Of a stretch of 64,000 nucleotides of DNA, positions 1 to 61,594 are shown in pieces; within the stretch, counting starts at the first letter, position 1, and every line of letters starts with the position of its first letter. The position numbers and the translations under genes are program-made. The notes under the pieces were generated by a model that worked only from the letters and a program-made list of their open reading frames with translations, was not told the DNA's origin and searched no databases. This stretch comes from Pisaster brevispinus (lineage: Eukaryota > Echinodermata > Asteroidea > Forcipulatida > Asteriidae), in the NCBI GenBank assembly GCA_023634235.1, contig JAMKCF010000004.1:6923202-6987201 (forward strand), given 5' to 3'.

Positions 1-130
1 TCGGCCGAGATAAGCTTTTGCCAGTAGCCCAAAGACTGTGACATAACATTTTGATCTGTCACCAACAGTAGTATGAGCATGAGAACAAAATTATTTTGAT
101 TTTAAAGAGGTTGAGGCGTTGACGATGAAA

Positions 131-276
131 GCAGGCCAGTGGCTGGGAATTATGAACTCCCCCTAGTTCCTGCACATGCACGTGCACTCTCCATAGATTT
201 GATATGGAGGTAGTGCACTCGTCTGCTGTAATTGGGTGAGACTTCATAATTCCATGTACAGGCAACGGCCTGCTTT
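131..276. repeat. Small foldback (inverted-repeat) element in intron
   Basis: The two ends of this stretch are imperfect reverse complements: GCAGGCC and GGAATTATGAA on the left pair with TTCATAATTCC and GGCCTGC on the right. It looks like a short non-autonomous DNA element in the intron before the first visible exon. Seen directly; the class is inferred. Confidence 0.4.
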
Positions 277-330
277 GATCATGACGAACGTGCCCACTGG
301 GCTAACAGTTTCATCTATGTTTGATCCCAG

Positions 331-20092
<19,762 letters not shown>

Positions 20093-20511
20093 GGTTCTCA
20101 AGGCATGCTACGCCTTCTTGATCAAGAGGACAGCTTGCCTCCTTGGTCAAAAGCTGGTTCATTAAAAGAAGTCACTTGAGACACTTTGCCCTGTCTTGTT
20201 GAGTAGTTTTGAAAAGCACTCAAGACTGTGTTAGGTCTTTGGATCAAGAGAATATTCTCTTTGGTAGTTAAGGAGGAGCATCAAAAACTTTTTTATCTTT
20301 TTACACCTTTGGCAGTTGCACAATCTAAGGCTCTCTCTCTTTCCTGTAATAGGGGAGGACATCCATTTACAGCCTCTTATAGAACTTCCTTGACATTTGA
20401 GGACAGGACTACTCTGAGTACCCAACTGTGGCAATAACACGATGGACTAATTTTATGTTTATTGTTTCTGAAGCAAACTGTCCGAAGAAGTGGAAACTAC
20501 GGTGTAGTCGG

Positions 20512-20517
20512 AATAAA
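20512..20517 (+). terminator. Candidate polyadenylation signal of copy A
   Basis: AATAAA about 420 bp after the stop codon of copy A, in otherwise non-coding sequence. Other AATAAA-like words exist downstream, so this is only a candidate. Confidence 0.35.
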
Positions 20518-20879
20518 TTGTATAAATATTAAAATATGGTCTTACAAATCATTTTATCGATAGGCATCTCAAAGTGCTTTAGACAGGTGTGCTAAGTTGT
20601 TTGAATTGTGAGACCCACGCCCTCCTGATCAGAAACACCAGAGCTTGAGTTTGGTGCGCATGACCTCGGCAACGACAAGCCACAAATTTTATGAGCGACT
20701 TTGTTTGTTATGAATCAGCGCCCCATGTATGCTGATACTGAAAGCGCAAAGATCTAAGACTTGTTCATCCTACATTGTACTGGAGCAAAGGAGGTGCAAG
20801 CATTCCAAAGAAATTTGGCTAGAGCTGTAGTTGTGTTTTTGTTTATTATGTAATCATTGCAGTGATAAGAATACTGTTT

Positions 20880-21260
20880 TGTATTATTTGGTTTTACCCA
20901 TACACCGATGTGTGTTAAGCACTGTATACTCAATACTGTCCAGAGTACTGTGAAAAAAATTCACAGGCAAATTACTTGGGTGAGATGAAAACTCATGTCC
21001 TTTGTTGCCACTCCTATAGAGCAGATGTATTACCACTGGACCACAGAGATTGCCTGGTAGCTAGAGTCAGTTCCAATCCTATATTTTAGCAGTTGGATAT
21101 ACTGCAACAATTTAATCCATGTTAAAGTTGCATCATGGTTTTACCCTTCCACTGATGTGTGATAAGCACTGTATAACCAGTGCTCTCGGAGTCTTGCGGG
21201 GGGAAAAATAGCCTACAGGCTACTCGGGTGGGATGTGAACCCACTGCTTTGCATTCCAGA
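20880..21260 (-). repeat. tRNA-derived SINE family 1, antisense copies
   Basis: Two adjacent diverged copies, each read as CACCGATGTG..TTAAGCACTGTATA..GTG then a CACAGGCAAAT..TGGG segment. The antisense tRNA-like head lies near 20955-21050. Same family as 28965-29490, 46845-47030, 56958-57410 and 60899-61117. Confidence 0.6.
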
Positions 21261-21269
21261 GTAGATTTC

Positions 21270-23080
21270 TGTGTTCACTACTCCAAACTACCATGAACTA
21301 GTACAGTATACCTATCAAGAATTCATTGTTTATCATACATTGGTATAGGGGAGAATCAAAATAATATAACTTACAGTTTTTAGTGTATTATTTTGAAGGA
21401 AGTTATGGTACATGATATTTCGTGAGTTCAATGTATTAGGGAAATGGATGATTACAATTTTGTTTCCCTTTTGATTGCAATATTAAAACTTTCTAAATAT
21501 TTTATTATATTTTTAAAAATACATTTTTATTTTTATATATTTTTTAGTATACGTCATCGAGAAAAAGACGTAAATCAATCTGCTTAACAATGTCTCAGGT
21601 CGTGCAATTACATGTATTGTGCAAACCTTTGAGAGGAAAGGACATTTTTCCTTTAAATTGCATCAAGTACATTTTTCTCAATGGCAAGATAATTTATTTA
21701 GGAAATGAAAGGTGTTGATAGAATCGTTGACTTTGGAATGAAACAGCCAGAATTCATCGACGTAAATATAAAAAGAATTGAATTGAATGTTTTGCTTACA
21801 TTGTGTATAAGGCCCTTTACGAAACGTTGGCTTTGGCTTGGGCTAAAGGCTTAGGCTTCGTCAGCCTGTTTGAAGCCCCATACCCAAATCACACACTTTT
21901 CAAAATAACTTACGGAGCCATAGCCGGAATCCAAGCCCAAGCTGTGGTTTTGAAAAGGGTACAAATTCCTTTAGAAACAAATATGGAATTTGTCAGTTGA
22001 CAAACACTCCAGCATTTCTCCGACATTTCATAAAAATTGATTTATGCCAAAGAGTTAAATTGAAAATGTTGTAATCTTTTTATTAGGGTTTGATTAGCGG
22101 CATTACATATAATATGGGTTTTTTTTGTTATTATTATTAATAACAAAATACAACAATTAATAATAATAATAATATTATTAATAATAAAAATTGTTATTAA
22201 TATTAATATGATATTTGTCTAACGTTCAATGTGCATAATTTACCATTGTGAAACCTTCCATATTTTGAAATTTTGTCTTAATTTTTTTTCCAATTTGCCC
22301 CTTTTTGAATCATGTTTTTAAAAGTATTCTGACATTTTACAATTGCACTATTTATTTCAAGTCAGCTTCAGAGGAATATTTATGTATTTAAAAATGTATG
22401 GGTGCCTTCTCGATTGTTAAAATTTTGCTGTCTGAATATGTTGCAGTGACTTGAAGTTACTTTTTAGCGAGTGAAACCATCTTCTAAAAAAGCATGACTG
22501 CTCACCTGCGCGAGAACAACAACTGCATTCCAACTCTATGACTACATCAAAATGAAACATGTTTCCTTATTAGACTTCAATTTTGAACCTCGCAATTATC
22601 CGAAAGAAGAATCAGTCAATGGTTTCAAAGCGAATTGTTAAAGCAGTTTTAGACAAACTAACGACTTTGTAATAGCTGAAGAAAAGTCTATAATATTTTG
22701 GCGGTATTTTGTCAGAAGTTTCAAATCTGAAAGGATCCCTAAGTTTTAAATTAATTCACTCAAATGGTTAATATTTGTCAACTGTGTAACTTATGTAACT
22801 TATAACTATTTTGTCCTATACAGTGTTTGTGTGCAAGATTGTATTATAATTTACCGTGCTGTGCTATTGTTCTGAGTATGATATTTTACATCCTGAGTTG
22901 TCATAAATTTGTGCGCTTATAGTAGAACTATTGGTGGAAGCTCGTCCTTTTTCGTACATTAACATCATTCAAAACTATAGGGAACATATTGTGTTTGTGT
23001 ATATATTTTTCTCGAACAGAATATCATCAAATAGGCCCTAACTTGATTTACGTATAGATTAATACACAATTTGTTTGCCA
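21270..23080. other. Intergenic AT-rich stretch, no gene seen
   Basis: No coding signal longer than chance. It contains an ATT/ATA-rich tract at 22119-22215 and, at 21815-21960, an imperfect inverted-repeat element with ends like GGCCCTTTACGAAACG and TTTTGAAAAGGGT. Confidence 0.5.
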
Positions 23081-23084
23081 ATTA

Positions 23085-23250
23085 GAGCCAGATACAAATT
23101 TCTTTTTCAAGCTCAATATCTGTGCCCACATTGTTATGGTTATACACCAAACTTGTATCATCTGCAAAATAGACAAAAGGTCGGTACGTGTTAATCTTTA
23201 ACATAAATAAGGAACAGTAAGGGACCTAGAATCCTGTGGAACTCCTCTCA
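23085..23250 (-). pseudogene. Antisense fragment of a non-LTR retrotransposon reverse transcriptase
   Basis: On the minus strand, two frames give GVPQDSRS followed after a frameshift by LLFLIYVKD, then YFADDTSLV. These match the RT motifs GVPQGSxLGPLLFLIYVND and (F/Y)ADD. The copy is broken by a frameshift and an in-frame stop and is short, so it is a dead LINE fragment. Confidence 0.65.
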
Positions 23251-23391
23251 GCAAATAGGTTGTTCATTACCGACATATACAGGGTAGCACTAGGGACACC
23301 GGGCGAAATACATATGTATTTAAAACTACATACACATAAATAAAAATATATTCTAATACTCGACCCACTTTTTGTCTTTCTTCCACGACGT

Positions 23392-23419
23392 CTTTTGAGA
23401 CGTCGTGGAGTCTGCAGCA
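23392..23419. repeat. Short perfect hairpin
   Basis: Twelve-base arms (TCCACGACGTCT and AGACGTCGTGGA) flank a TTTG loop. It is isolated with no following T-run, and its function is unknown. Confidence 0.6.
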
Positions 23420-24318
23420 AATTGTTTTCACTTCGTGAAAATACAAACGAGACGCACACTTCTCGTTTGCATACTGCGTGCATGAGTAACTCTCTCGGCG
23501 CTCCGTGATTTTTAAAAATCACTCCCGCAACTTCAACTGAGGACAAACAATAACGGAAACACTATCGTGAGACAATTCTTTTCGGTTTCAGACACCAGCT
23601 CTCGACACAAAGCCAAGCATCGTGTTGCGACAAGTTCCACTTATCGGCCCTCCCGAACACTGCCGTGAGGCGAACGACTCACCACTCCGTGGCTCGCCTT
23701 CGCCACACCCCCTGCCGCGACGCACCCCCCCAACCCCCCCCCCCCCCAAATTGGTGTGTGCCTCACACTATACTACTAATCGTTTTTCTGACTAAATTGA
23801 TTTCATTTGAACTAATCATATAACCCTCCTAACTGTAGGCCCAACTTAAATACTTTGTTCTTTAACTTTAAAAATCAAAATGATACGTTCACACAGCAGT
23901 TACGTTTTCCCATCAATAAGGGCAATATGTTCTGGAGGGTATTCTGTATATGATTAATATTCAAGTGTGGGTATAAGAAGTGTATTTACTATAATGGGAG
24001 TTTGCAGGGTGTCAATTTAATTTTGTGGTCTTGTATACAACGCTGGCAGTTTTCATTCACTTGTTAATTGTTGGAGTGAGTGCTGCCGTGCTAATTTATT
24101 GTTTAGTAGACAAACCTTCAGTAACTCTGCTTGGGTTAAGGATACAACTAAAATAACTACTGACAATGAAGTATTTCTATTTGGTCAAACAACGTATGGG
24201 TGGAAGTTAATCGTTTGCTTTTAATTTGTCATGTTCAATTTGTACAAAATGAAGATCAACGAGAGAGGTCCAACTCCGTTGGCAATACCCGGGATAATAC
24301 TTTCCAATATAGAGAATA

Positions 24319-24826
24319 CTACGGTGGCTCATATTCGCCAATTCCTAGAGAACCCATGTTTTACGGCGATATATCGCCGTACTATTGCGTTATATCGCCG
24401 TACTGTTGCGTTATATCGCCGTATATTGCGTTATAACGCCGTATGTTATTGCGTTATAACGCCGTATGTTATTGCGTTATATCGCCGTATTTTATTGCGT
24501 TATATCGCCGTATTTTATTGCGTTATATCGCCGTATTTTATTGCGTTATATCGCCGTATTGTTGCGTTATATCGCCGTCTATTATTGCGTTATATCGCCG
24601 TATTTTATTGCGTTATATCGCCGTATTTTATTGCGTTATATCGTCGTATTTTATTGCGTTATATCGCCGTACTGTTGCGTTATATCGCAAAACTACGGCG
24701 ATATAACGCAATAGTACGGGGATTAACGCAATAGTACGGCGATATAACGCAATAGTACGGCGATATAACGCCGTAAATAATACATGGGTTCTCTAAGAAA
24801 TAATTAGCGAATATGAGCCACCGTAG
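24319..24826. mobile_element. Inverted-repeat element with an internal 23-bp satellite
   Basis: Terminal inverted repeats of about 45 bp begin CTACGGTGGCTCATATTCGC and end GCGAATATGAGCCACCGTAG. Inside, from about 24362 to 24690, are roughly 14 head-to-tail units of about 20-23 bp carrying GCGTTATATCGCCGTA. From about 24695 to 24770 there are about four units in the opposite orientation. No transposase is present. The satellite makes long forward open frames with no protein character. I found no clear target-site duplication. Confidence 0.75.
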
Positions 24827-25062
24827 TGACGTCAGAATGTTTTGCACATTGATCTCTCTATTTTATATTTATATTGAGATCAATGGTTTCATAGAGAAAA
24901 GCAAGACTCGTGACGGTCGTTGGTGTGTAATAAATCATATAGCTCCCCCCCCCCCCTCTCTCTCTCTCAAAACGCCCGCGGCGACGGCCTTCAAATGTTG
25001 TTCGTGAATTGGTAAGTGAAGCTGTCCCTAAGCAGCTAAGTTTTATCGTGCTATATCATTGG

Positions 25063-25118
25063 GTCGTACTAATTAGCGTCAACAGGCCCATTTCACTGTT
25101 GACGCTAATTAGTATGAC
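25063..25118. repeat. Hairpin with 23-bp arms
   Basis: GTCGTACTAATTAGCGTCAA.. pairs with ..TTGACGCTAATTAGTATGAC across a 10-bp loop, with one mismatch. Intergenic. Confidence 0.7.
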
Positions 25119-25195
25119 CGATATCATTGTCCCATTGACATTTTTGTTGTTGTATTTATGCTTAGGTTAGGACAATAATAATGTGATCAAACTGG

Positions 25196-25315
25196 GTACC
25201 GGTCAACTCGGTCCGAGGTCAACTCGGTCTGAGTCAACTCGGTGCGAAGTCAACTCGGTCCGAGTTCAACTTGGTCCGAAGTCATCTCGGTCCGTTGTCA
25301 ACTCGGTCTGAACGG
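25196..25315. repeat. Tandem array of an approximately 18-bp unit
   Basis: Six to seven degenerate units of GTCAACTCGGTCCGA lie head to tail. No spacers and no coding interpretation. Confidence 0.75.
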
Positions 25316-25674
25316 AGTAGGCCCCCAGATGTAAAAACATAGTTAATACAAAATAATACTTAATAATAGAGGCATGATGAGGCTTTGCATGGTGAGGTAT
25401 TAATTATATATAGTACTATTTATTTGGGTTAGTATAAAGCTTCTCTAGCATGCGAACACATTTTTAAAATTTTGACTAATGTTTTTTTTATATTTTTACC
25501 TGATTTAAGAAGCTGAGCAGGCTGATAGTTCAGGACACCAGGTAGCCCAGGTTAGACACCAGGAATATGTGGGTAAAGCTTAAGGTAAAAATATGAAAAA
25601 ATGTTGGTACAAATTTTTTCGCAATGGTACAGGACCTTTATACCCTGGACTGGGCTAGGTGAGGTATCAATGTA

Positions 25675-26800
25675 TATTCGATTTGCGGTAACACCATATG
25701 TATGTCTACTATTTACTAAGTATACTAGTTCTGTAGATTTGTTCTTAGAGAACTAGGTCTTGCTTTTTATTCTATTGCCGCGGAGTAGATTTTGGAAATC
25801 GGTAGACTACTTCGGGAGACTACTTAGTTCTGAAAAGAACTGTCCAGCTTATTACTTATGCTACTACCTGGGGGGAGGGTAGGAAATCGGCCAGGACTTC
25901 TACTTTAGCTTAATAAATATTGGATCGGATCGAAGCTGCACACCCACAAAGACAAGCATGACGCTAGCAGTCAAGCAGGAGTTTACAAAATTCCTTGCTC
26001 TTGTGGTAAAGTGTACATTGGCGAGACTGGTAGAGACCTTACCACTAGGCTGAAGGAACACAAAGCCCATGGCCGCAGAGGGGAATATGACAAATCTGCC
26101 ATTGTCAAACCCTCCACAGATATAGACCATGCCATAGATTGGGATCAGGCTTGAATCATAGCTCCTGAGAGACATTGGTATACACGGCGCATCAGGGAAG
26201 CTATCGAAGTACACTTAAGCACAATACTGTGCCACAAGATCATGGTAGGATTGTGTGCCAGATACTGCTAATGAATGAAGTAACCGATATGATATCGGTT
26301 ACTTCATTAGCAGTATCTGGTACACAATCCTACCACCCTACTCCACTGACGTCCCACAGTCTACTGACATGCCCCACTACACAGGGCACTCACATACAAT
26401 GGGCAACCCACACAATAGCCATGTTCCCTCCAACCACAGTTCTCCTTTCAGAAGAACCAATCAGAGCAGTGACTGACCCTACGCTGAAACCTCTGAACCC
26501 CTAGAAATAGGCAAACATGTCTCACACTCTTCAGTTTCCTGTCGAAACATTGAGACCAATTAAGAACTCACTCCGCGGCAGTGAAGTTAATAACGAGAAG
26601 TCCCCTCGATCCGATCCACTAAAGTAGTAGTCCTGGCCGATTTCCTCCCCTCTGCCCAAGCTGGACAGTTTTTGGAACTAAGTACAGTAGTCTCCCGATT
26701 TCCAAAATCTACTCCCCGGCAGTAGAATAAAAAGCAAGACCTAGTTCTAACAAATCTACATAGCTCGTAATATACATGGTGTTAACGCAAACTGAATATA
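25675..26800 (+). mobile_element. Penelope-like retroelement remnant with inverted flanking repeats
   Basis: At 25933-26150 the + strand encodes GVYKIPCSCGKVYIGETGRD then LTTRLKEHKAH, a GIY-YIG endonuclease of the type at the C-terminus of Penelope-like elements. An in-frame TGA at about 26153 interrupts it, and readable family sequence continues after the stop (ERHWYTRRIREAIEVH). The flanks, about 25675-25932 and 26607-26800, are reverse complements of each other over roughly 200 bp (shared: GGATCGGATCGA, GGAAATCGGCCAGGACT, GGAGTAGATTTTGGAAATCG). Penelope-like elements are known for LTR-like repeats in direct or inverted arrangement. The RT domain is missing. Confidence 0.75.
26244..26334. 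repeat. 91-bp near-perfect palindrome inside the Penelope-like remnant
   Basis: GGTAGGATTGTGT..CAGATACTGC pairs with its reverse complement up to TATCTGG..ACACAATCCTACC, around an ATCGATATGATATCGGT-like centre. The only differences seen are a 4-nt insertion and one substitution. Confidence 0.85.
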
Positions 26801-27108
26801 CATTTTATAGAGGCATGTATCACAAATATAATTCTACTTCCATGATAAAACAAGCACTACAAATAACCAAATTTCCAAAGCCTAAGTAGATTTATCTGAA
26901 CTAATTAATGCTTTCCCTAAGATTTTGTATTTTTTTTATTATTAAATGTACATTTACTTGAAAGTTTTGTTCATATTATTTTTTAACCAAAGATTCTTCA
27001 ATTGTCCAACATTAATTTTTAAAATGATTTAATTAGAACTATTTTCATATTATTTATTTTACGTGTTTTTCTTGTTTTTGGAATAAAAAAACCGTCTTAA
27101 CTAAGAGG

Positions 27109-27184
27109 GGTTTGTGGTAACACCATGTGAAAATCTCTCAAGGAAAATCTCTCAAGAGATTTTCACATGGTGTTACTGCAAACC
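27109..27184. repeat. Hairpin sharing the Penelope-repeat core, upstream of copy B
   Basis: GGTTTGTGGTAACACCATGT and ACATGGTGTTACTGCAAACC are inverted around AAAATCTCTCAAG repeats. The GGTAACACCATG core also occurs near 25687, 26776 and 63252 at the ends of Penelope-type repeats. It lies about 210 bp upstream of the copy B start codon. Confidence 0.65.
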
Positions 27185-27393
27185 ATGCAAAGTTTCAAGT
27201 CCTACGTGCAACACAAGACTCCCCGATTTTGAGCCTCCGTAACGCTATGCGTTTTCAAAATGGTCATTGATAGTTCAACATGTTCTGGTCTGTCTATAGT
27301 GACCTCACACCACACCACACCACACCACACTCTTTAAGGTAGAGGTAATATTGAGAAACTTGTACCCTCACCAGCAATCTCTTGTAGCATACA
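27185..27393 (+). promoter_or_regulatory. Presumed 5' region of copy B
   Basis: Includes a short CCACA tandem tract at 27306-27330. No TATA box at a convincing position. The reading frame is closed by TAG nine bases before the ATG, so this is 5' UTR and/or promoter. Transcription start not determinable. Confidence 0.35.
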
Positions 27394-59669
<32,276 letters not shown>

Positions 59670-60185
59670 GAGTAGTAGAGTTTAATATTTGACAAAAAAC
59701 TTTGGTGGAAGGGACTTCAAAAATTATCGCAGTCGCCCGGGTCGTTATTTCTAATGTTCAAAACGACAGGCAACAACTTGTGATGTATTTTTGAGCTGCT
59801 TGTGTGTGTGTGAAAACTAAGCCCCTCTAGAAGATAAAGTGTTGTTTCAAATGATGCGTACACCTTTTGTTACATTGTGAAGCGATTCCGTCGGAAGTTT
59901 TCTAAGATGAATGACAAAAGGCATGTCGCATTCAATTATCGTGGGAACCCTGTCGACACAATTAAGATTTTTGGTTGTAAAACTTTGTGTTTTCTGGTGT
60001 AATACTCATACTCTCATACACTTTCATTTAAAACATTAATTCCTTTTATTAAGTGATTTACTAATATCTGTCCTTACTCCTTATATAATTCAGCACTGAT
60101 ACATTGGGGACAATACCATTTTGCATATCTGAGTCGGTGAGGGATCTTGGGTTTATAAAAACCTTATCTTGATTCATATAGTCCT
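59670..60185. other. 3' flank of copy B, no gene seen
   Basis: Probable 3' UTR followed by spacer. I see no AATAAA in the first 450 bp and no coding signal, so the transcript end is not assignable. Confidence 0.4.
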
Positions 60186-60895
60186 AAAACTGTTAGTGCT
60201 TCATCTTTCGGCACTCCTAAAGTTGGCAAACTTTGCAGTCACCTTGATCAAAACTCCACTGAACATCTCGTACATGCCTTGGTGACATTTCATTTTGACT
60301 ACTGCAACAGGTTGCTGTATGGACTGCCGTCTTCTCAAATTGCGTCACTTCCAGGCCTGGAATTACACTGAGGCCATGGAGGCCCATGGCCTCTGTTGCC
60401 CCAGGTCTTGGCCTTGGTGCCCCTTCAAATGTTCCCCATAGACGTGAAGATTTCCCAGTGGAAGTGCCCTTTGCAAAATGAAAATGGCCTTGCCCTCTCA
60501 AGGATGAAACTCCAGGCCTGCACTTTGAAGAATTCAGAACTCGGCAGCTCGTTTGGTATGTCGAGTCAAACGTTGGGAACACATCTCTACGATTCTCCGT
60601 CCACACCAGCTCCAACATGATGCTCCTACATACCTTCAGAATCTTATTTCTGCAAAACTTCCAATGCATTCCTTCACCTTACGGTCATCATACAACTCAC
60701 AATATCAACTAGCAAATGGTCCACGAACCTATACTCGCTATGGTCAGCGAGTTTTCCCCTCAGCTGCACCATCACTATGGAACAATCTCCCTCTCAATAT
60801 CCGTCAAGCTACCTCTGCTGACTCATTCAAATCTCTATTAAAGACTCGTCTCTTTGTAAGGTTAATTTGCTTAGAACTGCCAGTATTAAGTGCAT
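60186..60895 (+). pseudogene. LINE (non-LTR retrotransposon) 3' ORF remnant with a nested element
   Basis: The + strand reads HALVTFHFDYCNRLLYGLPSS at about 60265-60340 and, after an interruption, APTYLQNLISAKLPM.., YTRYGQRVFPSAAPSLWNNL and PLNIRQATSADSFKSLLKTR at 60600-60855. This is the typical C-terminal end of an RT ORF from CR1/RTE-like LINEs. It is interrupted by a roughly 170-bp element (60351-60520) with inverted ends CAGGCCTGGA/TCCAGGCCTG and a shared CACTT on each side. Confidence 0.75.
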
Positions 60896-60898
60896 TAT

Positions 60899-61117
60899 AA
60901 ATTTAATAGATGTTAATTTTGCATCGGGTATAAAGAATATAATTTGTTTTGACGCTTACACCGATGTGTATTAAGCACTGTATACTCAGTGCTTTCCCCG
61001 AGTTTTGTGAAAAAAAAGAAAAAAAAACCCCTGAATGATTTGCCTGTGGGTTTTTTCACAAAACTCAGGAAAGAGTATACAGTGCTTAATACACATCGGT
61101 GTAAGGGTCAAAACTAA
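60899..61117. repeat. SINE family 1 tail, folded on itself
   Basis: TTACACCGATGTGTATTAAGC and CTGTATACTCAGTGCTTTCC are followed by A-rich sequence and then by the reverse complement (GAGTATACAGTGCTTAATACA, CACATCGGTGTAAG). The tRNA head is missing from both arms. The hairpin is about 160 bp. Confidence 0.75.
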
Positions 61118-61594
61118 TTATGCATTATAATTAATGTTGTCATTATATTGACTCTGATTGTGGACGTACAGCCTTGTATGAGCCCATGTAGAGCTTAATC
61201 CGAGTGCAGTCATCAGTCCAACAGAATCAAGCAATACATGTAGGTGGATTTTGATGGATTGAGAGTGCTCACACTTTAAAAGTTGTGTTAAATTTTAAGG
61301 CAAGTATTAAAAGTCTTTTCAGCAATATTTCAATTTTGTTTTGTACCACAGTACGTTGAGTCAGTTTTTACATTGAGTCAGTTTATACAATGTTAATAAA
61401 AATAATTGCAATGAGGTGCAACAGTTTATTTGGGATGTTTCTTTGTCTATCTTTCAGTCTTGTTAACAGGATGTTGCCTTTCGTTACAGAAGATACTTAA
61501 TTTAGAATTTTCCTGTGTTTCCCGCCCTTGGATTGTTACAGTCGAAAACTTGCTAAAAACTTTGAAGCTGTCGCTTGAGGGCGCTATAATAAAG

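Noticed and set aside
24231..24734. Open frame of 167 codons rich in the ALYRR/CVISPY repeat
   Set aside because: It is a readthrough of the 23-bp satellite of the inverted-repeat element, not a protein.
60217..60669. 150-codon minus-strand open frame
   Set aside because: It is antisense to the LINE remnant, whose + strand translation matches a known RT C-terminus.
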